From Limanda limanda (Eukaryota; Chordata; Actinopteri; Pleuronectiformes; Pleuronectidae), in contig NC_083647.1 of NCBI RefSeq assembly GCF_963576545.1, forward strand, positions 2,833,507-2,897,506: a stretch of DNA of 64,000 bases, written 5' to 3'. Made by a program: the position numbers and the translations under genes. The notes under the pieces were generated by a model. The model was given only the letters and a program-made list of their open reading frames with translations, was not told the origin of the DNA and did no database searches. This document shows, piece by piece, positions 12,011 to 23,655 of the stretch. Positions within the stretch are counted from its first letter, which is position 1. The number at the start of each line of letters is the position of its first letter.

Positions 12011-13165
12011 TTATTCTTTCTTCTTGTAGTCCTCCAGGTGGCACAGGATCCACCCAGATGGGCCCAGGATGGCCACGGAGAACATGGCGAGTCCAATAAC
12101 AGTCTCCTAGGTAACAGACAAGAGTGTTCAGTCAGCTTAACATAAGTGAAAAAGAAAAAGGTCAGCCAATTAATAAATAGACTATATCTACTATATGTAT
12201 TACTCTACAGGGTATCAGTAGTATGATTTGTAAAGCAGCCATAGGTACCTTGAAAGGTGCCATGTAAATACAAATCATCGTTATTACTATTATGCGACCT
12301 TGATTTCATTGTTCTCTTTACTACCCTGACTCAAACTAATGCCTCTAAAAGGAACTTCCCATTCAAACTGAATCCCTCAATCCCGATTCAGAAATGGTAT
12401 CGACAATAGAGTGTAGACCTCAGTAAACGTTATTGAGTCAAGGGCGGTGCTTCTGTCTTAGCGCTAATGTACAAATCCTACTGATACAATCATTGTCAAC
12501 ACTATAGGGTTCCATTTTGATTAATGTGGACAAACTAAACTCTGATACTAGTTTACACAAACACCGACAGGACTGTTGAATTAATAGGCAGTTAGCCATG
12601 GCAAAGTCGAGTTAATAACTCAAATCTGAGTGTAAGGTAAGGAGATTTTGGACATGTTCACAGAGAAGGATTGTATATCGTAGTGGTGTCCTGCGGTAAA
12701 GGCAGATGGACACTATAACTCCGGATTGACGAGTGTTCACGAAATCAATAGTTTCATAAACAACTGTTAGCACAACACTAAGCGCTAGCGTGGCTAACAG
12801 TGTTAGCATGGGGCTCGCTAATGAAGGGAGAGGACCACACCGAGCAGCCGCTTAAAATACGTCGCCGCATACTCAGTCATTTGAAAGCCGTCACTTTAGT
12901 TAAATATTTACGTTAACGTTTAGAAATAAAACAGGCGCCCAGCACTGCCTGCTGACTTTGACCTTGTCAGCCAAGGACAGCTAAAGCTTCTAGCTCGTCG
13001 TTGACTTAGCATGAAGCCAAGGTGGCTGGGAGACAGCAGCAGACTCACGAGGGGACCGATCTTTTCCTTGGCCGGTCTGGAGTAGATAGTCGCCCGCTGA
13101 GTGACGGCATGGGACCGCAGGGCCGGAGCAGCACGGCTGGCGAGAGTCCTGAGGAAGCCCGGCAT
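12011..13165 (-). CDS. cox8: cytochrome c oxidase subunit 8, mitochondrial
   Basis: A small nuclear-encoded subunit of respiratory complex IV, inserted in the inner mitochondrial membrane. Two exons, 13049-13165 and 12011-12106, join across GT-AG sites to 70 aa. The first ~25 residues, starting MPGFLRTLASRAAPALRS, are rich in Arg, Ser and Ala with no acidic residue, as in a mitochondrial presequence. The conserved YSRPAKEKIGPLETVIGL junction follows. Then comes one membrane helix ending in GPSGWILCHLEDYKKKE, the classic COX8 tail. The protein is COX8, but I cannot decide between the 8A and 8B paralogues. An AATAAA overlaps the stop codon at 12010-12015; the true poly(A) site may lie further on. 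The gene is divergent from rrh. Confidence 0.93.
12890..13010 (-). repeat. cox8 intron 1 segment duplicated in inverted orientation
   Basis: Partner of the repeat at 8695-8795. It lies in cox8 intron 1, starting about 40 bp from the exon 1 donor. The best part, 12949-13010, differs at 3 of 62 positions from the partner. Confidence 0.8.
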
Positions 13166-13199
13166 GTTTGTCTCGAACGGTGGAGTCGTCTCTTCTCAA

Positions 13200-14536
13200 G
13201 AAACTGCAATGAAGTGAAGAGGAAGTGCTTCCGTGTGTCCACCTTCAAATAGTGTCCAGTGAACTTTACACTGCCACCTCCTGTCCGGGAGGATCGATGA
13301 CGCACCACCACCAGCGTAACAGTGATGCAATATTTCACAAATGTATGACTAAATGTAGCCTTGATACATTTTTTACAAACTAATCTGTCTTGCACTCAAT
13401 TACATACTGTTCGTATCAAAGAGGGGTTAACAAAAACAACATGAACCAGTCATAAGATATATTATTTAAAATGATATTAATAAAATCATAATTATTGGAG
13501 TGTGATTTAAAAATCTATTTTAAAAATACAGTTTAAAAGTAAAAAATATTAACTAGATCAACAAACTGAATTTACAATAAATATATGATATAAGAATTTA
13601 ATGTGCTGTTTTATTCTTCATTTGCATTTTCATTCATGTTTTTGTGCAGTCTATTTGTTTGTTAGCAGGATAACATAAAAACCACTAGAAGGATTACCAA
13701 GAAACTTGGTGGGAAGATGTGATATGGGTCAGGTACAAACCAATACAAATTTGTTGCAGGAGTGGGCAGAGCAATGAATGTCATTATTATTTTTCCCACT
13801 TTGATTGACATTGTGAGATAGAGCGTACCACCTGGAACATGATGACAAGATGCAGTTATGCTTAGGGCACTGATATTTGAGTGTGTACAATTGAGAGCAG
13901 ATCTAAATAAAAATCCAGATCTGGTGAACAAGGGGACTGTTAGACCTTGGCACAGATATATGCTCTCTGAGTGCTCCACTAGTTGTGACATGATTTTTAA
14001 AGTCCATCGCATGTGTTGTTATCTTTGGACCCTTTCCATTAGTATATTTAATATATTAAGAAACCTAATTCGCACAGTGAATTAAGACCATGGGCCTTTC
14101 CCGGCTGGTGATCCATATTTGGTGTTGGCCACAGTTTGTACACGCAGTGAAGTGAATAGTCTTTAGGCATTTACACAACTTCAGTTCAGTTTGGTAATGT
14201 TGCTCACTGGCCATAGCCCTACAGCTCCACGTGAGTGCTAATCCGGTCTTGTGCAGCCCTGTTGTTCACGTTACTTACACACAGCCTTCTGCTATCTGGG
14301 GACAAGGGAGCATTGGTATGTAATAATCCCCCTCACTTTCACCCCCCACACCCCACCACCCCACCACCCCACAAGTCCCTTCAGATCTTAGATAGAAACA
14401 GCATTTTGCCATACTGGCTCTCTACATCTCCGTTGTTCCCATTTTGTTATCACTGTTTTTTAACTTCAATCCAAGACTGTCTGTGGGAAGACTGCCGGCA
14501 TCAACAAAGTGAATTCTTGTTCTAACAACAAAGAAA
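13200..14536. other. cox8-rrh divergent spacer
   Basis: Intergenic sequence between two divergent genes. The cox8-proximal part (about 13200-13330) is richer in CpG and should hold the cox8 promoter. The rest is AT-rich. A C-rich run of CACCCCAC words lies at 14330-14372, about 170 bp upstream of the rrh start codon. No gene is visible. Confidence 0.4.
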
Positions 14537-15340
14537 ATGGGGATTGACTCTGGAGTTAATATTTCAGATGATGTTGCACCTTACGGAGGAAAAAGTGCCT
14601 TTACTCAAACGGAGCACAACATCGTGGCTGGATATCTTATTACTGCAGGTAACAGGTAGCATTTAAAGCATTTTTTGTTGTGACAAATGATGGGAGTATT
14701 GTGTTTTCTGTAGAACCAAAGAATGTACCTCTATGATGTAAGGGACATGCCAAGAGAGTCATTGTTTTAACAGGAAGTACATTCAACACAGCTCATAATT
14801 TTCAAACTACCAGAGAATTCAGAAATTGTGAGCAATGTTGGTTGTTTTACAATTTCAAAAAATGAATCTCTATCGATGAACTATGAACACAGCAATGAGT
14901 TTATGTGATTTCATCAAAACTCACTGCTGCTTTCCCCAGTAGTGGGGGAAAAAAGAAGAGAACATCAGTGAAAGATGGTGGCTTTGGTTACTTTCAGAAT
15001 AAAGACAACACTTCTGGTTTTGTAATTCTTGTCATCATTGTTTTGTTTTTACCTAACACAACCTTAACATATTCTTTTGAGTTGCTCACACTGAACACAA
15101 AACCATTACTTGTGGGAAAAAATAATTAAATACGTTGACAAAGAACATGTACAGTAATGTTAAGAATTTTTTTTCTAATTTATTTATTAAGAAGACCGAC
15201 ATCAGTATTTGCTGTTGGAAATTGAAATTAATTTGGTTGCATTTAATTTGTCATGAGCTTGTGCTTGGTTATATTGTGTTATTATCGTAAGTATCTATTG
15301 GGTTTTACTTTCTCCAATTCACCTACTCTACTCTTATCTC

Positions 15341-15419
<79 letters not shown>

Positions 15420-18400
15420 TGTGCGCGTCTTACTGTTGCCTGCTGGCTTTCCTGGATACCTGTTGGTGAACCATTCATACTGTAAGGCTGTAAACATTAT
15501 TGACAGTTTCGACATTGCACCTACCATTTTAGTGTAAAGTCCAAACTGAACACTAAGTGGAGTCAGCAGACAGCCCCTCAGAGTTTGTAAGAAATACTTT
15601 TTGCCTGACTGGCTCTTGTGGTTTTTACAACATTTTATCAACTTTTTCATAAATGTTATGGGTCATCGTTTTTTAAAATTTTTATTGAAATATTTATTGA
15701 AAAGCTTGATATTATGACATTGTTTTATTTTATAAAATGCTTTACAGATTTCCAATAATACGTCTTCGATAAAAGAGGTCTATCCATATTGATATGCTCA
15801 ATATTTTACTGCTTTTCCAGTTTAGGAGGATTTTCTTGGCATCATTGAAACAAGGAAAACTAATTTTATAATGTGATTTGACAGCGAAACCAGTCAACTC
15901 ACAAGCAGTGTGATGGAGAGAAGGGTTACATTGTTTATTTCCCCCCTTCCCTCATCATGCTTCTTTTGAATTCCTGGTGATTCTTCAGGTTTTTAAATTG
16001 TTTCCATTGGATTTCTACCTGACTTCAGAGTTTCTGTGAGCCTAATTTATGCATTTTAAAATATAAGCATTAAGTTCATCATGCAACCTATATTTTAATA
16101 TTCAAAATGCCTGTGCAATGCATGTTGAACCGCCTCAATAATCATTGTCAAGCAGTTACACACAGAGCACAGAAGGAGTTAATGTTCTTTCTACATTAGA
16201 CTTAGAAAAGTCTATTTTAGAGCAGCTTAAGTGTTTTTTTCATCCTCAGCCTCTGTGACTTCTGTCCAAATTCTAGAATCTGTTCCATGTGCTGGCAAAA
16301 TGATACGTCAATCTATTTTTCGCACATTTCAAGTGTATTTTTTGGGGGGGATTAAAAACAAGATATTGATTTTGTAAATATAGATGATGTAAACTATTCT
16401 AGTCTTGAAAAACCACTCAAAACACTTTACATTCTTTTTCTTTATGTATGTATACAACTTATCAATTACACATGACTATATAATATATATTAATATATAT
16501 CCCAAATAGGCAGATAGAGCCTGGGGAATAGAACATATTGAATCAGTTTATAAAAGATAATCAGGGGTTGCAGGATCTCTACCTCCCACTTCATTTCTCT
16601 GTTCGCCACATCTTCTCTCCTCAGGAGTCATCAGTTTAACAAGCAACATCGTGGTGCTGCTCATGTTTGTGAAGTTTAAGGAGCTCCGCACGGCCACCAA
16701 CTTCATTATCATCAACCTGGCATTAACTGATGTTGGAGTGGCTGGAATCGGCTATCCCATGTCAGCTGCCTCAGACATCCATGGCAGCTGGAAATTCGGC
16801 TACACCGGTTGTCAGGTGGGTGGGATACTAGTGTTCAATTGTAATTTTGCCATGTCGGGTTATTCTGTACACACAATGTCTGTAACACATCTGAGGAAAA
16901 TGTTCCATATATTGGGCTGTATGAATGAAACTGACTTGTTTCAATGCTAAAACAATCTACATTAAAACGTTTTGTAAATCGCAGCAAATATAATGTTGAA
17001 ATGAAGGTTTCAGTTTTTTTTTTGGTGCATTGTTTTATTTCTATTTCTTTTATCAGATAAAATATATATAACTACATGTTATCTAAATGCTCTACATAGT
17101 CTCTGTTTTTCCAAAGCTTAAATGCGACTGACTGGAAATCATCCCTTTGAGTCTTAACACGTGTCTGAGGTACACTAAGAAAGTCCTGGGAAAGGAACTA
17201 AGTGCTCAGCTGGTGGACAGGGGGAGTCAGTGGTGAAATGTTAAAATAGGTGTAATATGTAATATGTAGTCTGATATGATATGGACCTGGCAGCACCTGA
17301 GCATTGCATGGGTAATAAACACTGGTTTACTGCTTGTTTAAGTTGACATAAAAACACCCAACTCAACTCCCCCATCACTACTGCGCTTTCTCTGGATCCA
17401 CAGTTGGCAGCACCTGAGAAGCATCGTCCATCTTTATTTATAGTCTACGGTGTAAACCAGTGAGGTTGGACTTGGCGCCCTCCTCTGTATTTTCCATCTG
17501 TATAATGTTTGCTGTTATGTTTGGAGGAGAATGTATTAATATAAGGGATGTTCATAAAAAGTTATACTATCAGTTAAATAAGTATATGCTATATACCAAT
17601 GAGGAACCCTACGTGGCTACGCTAGTGACAAACTATCTCTGCCCTCCTGGGAAATCGGTGCCACAGCAGTTGGTATCCTGTGCTGCAGGCCTCACAGCTA
17701 ACAGCTAACCCAGCAGCATGTGGAAATGATGTTACTGAGTAAAAAACAGTAGATAAGCTGTTCACAACCCGAAGGATCTGAAAAATGTGATTATGTTTGT
17801 CCATGCTGTTAACCCTGTTGTGGGTCACAAAACCATCCCATCTACCACTGTAACCGTGGCCAAGACTTGGTATTTAAAAGGTTTTTGCTCTGTTAATTTC
17901 TTTATACATGAAAGTCTGCCTACTATTTGCATTTAAGCTCAGTAGTGTTTTCTATTCTTTTAGTTTTTCTCCAATCACAGCAGCTGTGTGTGATGATGTG
18001 AGAATCCTCGTGTTGTATTGTGTTGCTGTATATATGTGAAAATTAGCATCTTGTTATAAAACTCTTTGCTATGACTTTTGCTGAGCTGCCCATGAGACTA
18101 AACCTGTGAGCAGACTGACGCACATTCACACAGGCCACGTGTTTGGGTTATTTCAGCAGATTATGTTTTTCTTTTCGTCAGACCTCGTTATTCCACATTG
18201 ATATTGACCCATGTGATGCTAATCTAGAGGGGGAGAGAGCAGGCCCAGAGCCAAACTATCCACCTGGACAGTGATGGCTTCCCTTTACACACTATATGAC
18301 GGAGTAACATAATTATTACTCACACCCAGTTCAGAGGATATGCTTCGACAGATCAACATGCTGCTGATACCAGCTGATTTACAGACTCGCTGCCCTCAGC

Positions 18401-21400
18401 ACTTACCATACTAGCCAATCTGTAGCCTGTGTACCAATGTTATTTGACAGCCTGTAAGCTTGTTAGCCTCTAAATGTTACATCCAGATGCTCACGGACTT
18501 TGAAGAGACTTGCTTTACTTTACATTTTTTACTTTTTGGCTGTCCTGACAATATACATTGTTGGTAGATTGCTGTTTATTTATATGGGGTTGGTCTATTG
18601 ATTGAGTTTTTGTCCATAACTTTATTTGTCCCAAATATGCAGATGTCAAACAGTTGCAAACTAAAAGGTTACATCAAAGCAGACCATTATCATGAACTGT
18701 CTGGTTTTAACATCTGTGTTTCCGTCTCCAGATCTATGCAGCTCTTAACATCTTCTTTGGCATGGCCAGTATCGGCCTGTTGACTGTGGTGGCCATCGAC
18801 CGCTATCTCACCATCTGCAGACCAGACATAGGTATCCACTGACTGCTCTTCTGTGACTACAGAATACACTCACTTCACAGTTAGTTATGTACACTAAGCT
18901 AAAACAACGTAAAAAGTAACACAAGAACATTCAGGTTTTGTTGAACCAGTTTAATAGAGGTTTAATTTCAAATGGCTGCAGTTTGAACACAATATCTCAA
19001 GAACCTTGGGAGAACGTTGCAAATTCCGTGCAAATGTTCATTGAACTGTAAGAATGAACTGATTCGATTTTAGTGGTCACTGGTCAATGTTGCTGTGACC
19101 TCACAAAACACATTTATTGTCTTGTGAATGCAATATCTTGAGGACGTTTTCAGAGAACTCCAAATAACTTATGAATTGATAAGATTTGGTTGGTCAAAGG
19201 TCAAGGTCACAGGGGCTTAACAGAACATGTTTTTGCCCTTTTGAACCTGATATTTTCAGTCTCCCTTTTTTCTAGTTTTGACCAGTTGTCATTTGAAATC
19301 ACAGATAAACTGGTCAGATTTCAGTGGTCAAAGGTCACGAGTGTGTAAAGAAATTATAAAACTGCACTGGTTGGCAGAGACATACAAACTCAGGGCGGTA
19401 CTTTTAGGTTGAAATCTGTTACTGTTTAAAAAAATAGACTTTCTTATTTCCACCAATTTTGTCAAACATGACAGGTTTGAAAATGTTTGCAGTTGCAAAA
19501 TAAATACAATCTTTTCCAATTTTACTGACTTCCCTGATCTGAATGCTTTCTCTCACCAGGGCAGAAAATGACGATGCAATCATACAACCTTCTCATTCTG
19601 GCAGCGTGGCTGAATGCTGTGTTCTGGTCCTCCATGCCCGTAGTGGGATGGTCTGGATATGCTCCTGACCCCACTGGAGCTACATGCACCATCAACTGGA
19701 GACAGAATGATGCGTGAGTCATGTGTCAGTGCACACTTGAACATGGCTATAAAATGCGGTTTTAAAAACTATGAAGAACTAATAACAAGAAATAATGCCA
19801 AAATAACGGAGTAATTCCATGACAAAAAGACGATCGGTGACGCAAAAACTTGGAATGGTCAAATTAATAATTGATTAAAAAACATATAAAAACAACTTAT
19901 AATGCATAAAATTTTGAAGTGTGGCCGTCAGTAAATCAGTAGTGTTGACATGTATGCATACATGAAAGTGGCAGGACGGAGAAGCAGGGTTCTCTATTGA
20001 ACCCCCCTCCCGAGAACCATTCATCTTCTCTACTTGACACTTGGTATGTGTATTGTTCGGGGCCCAAGAAAGTGCAGTGTGGAATTTTGTGAGATTTGGA
20101 CACATGATTTATATGATATGTGTTTTCAATCAGTGTTTCAGACTGCATGTAGCCACAACTTAACCACAGCCAGTCACTGCATGAGGACTTTCTCAAAAAT
20201 GTTTGTGTGAACTTTTACACCCAAATAAAAAGTAGACTCTATAACATTTCTCAAAAATAACCATTTCACGACGGGTGTAGTGCGCAGAAATCAAGAAAGC
20301 ACAGTGTGACAATTGTGAAGTTATTTGTATTGCAGTTGCTGGAAGCAGTCAAAAAATGTAAATGTATCTGCACTGCACTAGTCTCAGTAAGTACAGGTAA
20401 ACACATGTTGTTCCAGATCTAAGGTCCAACTTAACCCTATGTAATCATGTGTAAGTAGATACTGACTCTGCTTTTCCTCCACAGCTCCTTCATCTCCTAC
20501 ACCATGGCAGTGATCGCAGTGAACTTTGTGTTGCCTCTGTCTGTCATGTTTTACTGCTACTACAATGTGTCAGCCACTGTGAAAAGATACAAAGCCGGCA
20601 ACTGCCTGGACAGCATCAACATCGACTGGTCGGATCAGATGGATGTCACCAAGGTGAGAACACATGAGCTCGCTCTCGTCTACTCTGTGGTCACTGAGAT
20701 AGAGTTTGCCTCAGCAGCTTCAGTGTAGGTCATCGTTTTAGTTGACAAAGTCAAAACAGTCAATTACTCAACGAGTGTTTTTTGTGTGTTGCTCTGTGTG
20801 TATCACCAGAAAATGAGTGACTTGTGCAATGTTTCTGGAGCACATTAAGAATATGGCAGAGAGTTTCCAGCCTGGATACAATTATGGTCACATTTTTTTT
20901 GTCGTCCAGCTCACATGCTCCTGTAGTCAGTTTTTTTAACACTCTTTGGACGTTGTGTATCAATAATGTTTCACATTCTGTGACCCAAAATCATTTTTTT
21001 GTGACATCAATTCTACTTTGTGCTGTCCTTCCTATGTAACTTAATTTATTGTGTAGAGAAATGAGACTCCAAAGATCCAGTCTGGACAACCTACAACAAT
21101 GTTCATGTAGTGATTTGACTAAATAGCATGTGTCGATGAGCTGTAGGCTTGCTGCCAAGCTGACCTGACCTGTGTTGGAGAGTCTCATGAATACATTCGA
21201 CACAAGTAGCGTGTTAGTAGCCATCAGGTGTCCAAAGATCCTCCAAGCAGACTCACATTAAGACCCCTGTGAATCTGCTTGGTCAGGAAAACCAACACAG
21301 TGAAATAACTAAGCCCTTTCCTCTAGGTTTGAGTCTGGTTTATTATCATTCCCATCTCAATGTCTGTCTCATATAATTATCTCAGCTCTCTGCTTTATTG

Positions 21401-21889
21401 TACATACATGTATACAGGTGTATAACATGAACGCTTAGTTGTCATATTGGTGGCCTACAGATGTCCATGGTGATGATTGTCATGTTCCTGGTGGCCTGGT
21501 CTCCCTACTCCATGGTGTGCCTCTGGGCATCCTTTGGTGACCCCAAGACCATACCTGCCACGATGGCCATCATCGCTCCACTCTTTGCCAAGTCCTCCAC
21601 TTTTTACAACCCCTGCATTTATGTTATTGCCAACAAAAAGTAAGTGTTTTTCTTTACATTATTCTTTGATAACCACTTGATGTGCTTGTGATAGGTATTG
21701 TTTGAAGTATAGAGGGTGTACGTGTTGTAATAATATTTTAGTGGTTGGTGCATTAAAGGACATAAAAAGGGGCTTTCTTTCAGGTTCAGAAGAGCCATAA
21801 TAGGAATGGTCCGATGTCAAACCAGGCAGCGAGTCACCATCAATACCCAGGTTGCAATGACAACTTCCCAACAACCTCTGACCCAGTGA
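14537..21889 (+). CDS. rrh: peropsin (retinal pigment epithelium-derived rhodopsin homolog)
   Basis: Seven-helix opsin of the RGR/peropsin group, known from retinal pigment epithelium; it binds retinal and is thought to act in visual chromophore handling or light sensing. Seven exons: 14537-14648, 16625-16815, 18732-18831, 19560-19713, 20485-20653, 21461-21639, 21784-21889. They join to 336 aa, against 337 in human. Visible features: N-terminal FTQTEHNIVAGYL; TM2 TNFIIINLALTDVGV; TM3 and DRYLTIC; second-loop Cys in PDPTGATCTINW; TM6 VMIVMFLVAWSPYSMVCLW; TM7 PLFAKSSTFYNPCIYV with the Schiff-base lysine near residue 286. No frameshift or stop interrupts the model, so it looks functional. The exon count matches human RRH. 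Confidence 0.96.
15342..15416. repeat. (TG)n microsatellite
   Basis: About 75 bp of perfect TG dinucleotide repeat in rrh intron 1. It generates the poly-Cys/Val and poly-His/Thr frames on opposite strands. Confidence 0.98.
18960..19345. repeat. dispersed repeat with GGTCAAAGGTCA words
   Basis: In rrh intron 3. Phrases such as CAATATCTTGAGGACG, TGACCTCACAAAACAC and GGTCAAAGGTCAAGGTCA (19192-19209) recur at intervals; the last is echoed at 19326-19338. This is typical of a common teleost repeat family, here degenerate. The AGGTCA half-sites resemble nuclear-receptor elements. Confidence 0.6.
19740..20484. other. rrh intron 4
   Basis: Intron between rrh exons 4 and 5. No coding similarity. 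The open frames on the minus strand at 19875-20196 have no recognisable motif. The text around 20050-20330 has the look of an old repeat but I cannot name it. Confidence 0.4.
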
Positions 21890-23655
21890 GATGAAATTGC
21901 CTCAGTATGCCTCTTTATGATATACCCTGGCATTGAAGCCATGTATAGAAGATTGCTATGATGAAATAACATCAATCACTGTATTTCTTTCTGTTGGAGC
22001 CATTTTTTGTTGTCTGATGACCTAATTGTGGTTTTTACTGTGTAAATTCCACTTCCTGTGGCATTGTAGTCATTGTTTGTGTTCCAGTTACTCCAATAAC
22101 AAACTGACAATGAAAATCCTTTTGTGTATGGACTGAATTCTTCAACTATTTTTTAATTAACGTCCTGTGCTTGAAAACAACCAAAGAAACATTAGGAACA
22201 ATCTAATTTCTCCTTTTCATCATAACGTACATGCTGGTTCAGAAGTACCAGCATCAGGAAAGAGGTGATCAGGTCAGGGGGAGGAAGTGACAAGTAGAGG
22301 GTAAAACAACAGGTCCTGTCAGACTATTTGCTTCTAAAAGGCACCAAGATCTCCTGCTCTCTTGGCAGTGGACAGGACCCAGGCCAGCCTGGATTCAAAA
22401 CGCCCCCAGGAGACCGACTGTCAGATTTGTGGTGTTTTAATGAAAAATACCAACAATACAAATGTTTACCATAAGCTGCTGACAGCTGTATGTGTCAACG
22501 TGAATGTCTGATAGAGAGTCTCAGGACTTTCTTCAGACACATCCACCAGCCAGCACCCTAGAAAAAAGTCGCAGCACGAGATCCTCAATCAATGTGAGTG
22601 AGAGTGTGTGTTGATTTTTTTTTCATGGAACGATGCAAAGAATGAAAAATATATATATATTTGAATAAATCCCAGGATGAAAAAGCGGAGCCATACACGT
22701 TGTAGACACAGGTGAATATGTCAAGATAAAGGGATAACTCTGGATGACATAGGGGCCCTGAGGCTCACCTGAAACAGCACTTTTCTAAAATATATCACTA
22801 GAACTTTTTAAAACTACCCTGACACTTTAGAGTGTATCCTTTGGTTGGAATTGTTTTGCTCTATGTCTCGCAAAGGTTGTGTTAAACACAGTAGTAGTAA
22901 AGCAAAAGCAAAAAACACCTGGTTTTAAAGTCATTTTAATTCAATTAAAAGAATACATCATAAAAATATTTTGTCTCGTTGAAAACCAAATAATTTTTTT
23001 ATAAATTACATTTACAAGAATTTTAAAACAAGCAAACATAAATAGCCTTCCAGTGATGAGCAGAAACAAGAGCAGAAATGATTTATTAGTAAAAACTAAA
23101 GAGGAAAAGGATACAACAATAAACAAACACTGGCCTTTTATATTTTCCAACCAACATGATGAAAGAACACTGGAGAGAGTGAGCTGCAAGACCACATTGT
23201 TTCAACTGTCAATAACTATCACAGATAATGTTATACTCTTGTATTGCTTGTTTGTGATCCATGCCTCATTATGTTCAATAGTGGTGAAAGCAGTAGTACA
23301 TTTGTTTTGCACAGCTAAGAAAAGTTCATGACATTCTGGTCAAATCCAGACTTTTGTGAAAAACATTATCTACAAAAAGGGAATTTCACATATGAGATCA
23401 GGTTAAGTATGAATTTCGATATTGTGAAGTGCTAAAAACGTACATATCTATTTAGACATTTGATTTTTTTATTATGTTCCGGTGCTGATTCAGATCAGTA
23501 GTGCCCTCCTTATGCCACTCAATGTGCCACACCCACACTCACCCTGTATGCGAATAGGTAAAGATCATATTTACTGTACTTGGGACAGTGCGTGCTCTGA
23601 TTCCTAACAGTGACAATGTGTCTGTATCCCAGCAGTGATTTGCAATGTTGCTGTT
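21890..23655. other. convergent 3' flanks of rrh and enpep
   Basis: rrh and enpep converge here. An AATAAA near 22663 is a distant candidate for rrh. On the minus strand, AATAAA at 23468-23473 and 23082-23087 are candidates for enpep mRNA ends, about 185 and 570 bases after its stop. No coding sequence is visible. Confidence 0.4.
23468..23473 (-). terminator. enpep: candidate enpep polyadenylation signal
   Basis: AATAAA on the minus strand, 183 bases beyond the enpep stop codon. The choice between this and a second signal at 23082-23087 needs transcript data. Confidence 0.35.

Noticed and set aside
15253..15650. Open frames with long Cys/Val or His/Thr runs
   Set aside because: They are translations of the (TG)n microsatellite in rrh intron 1.
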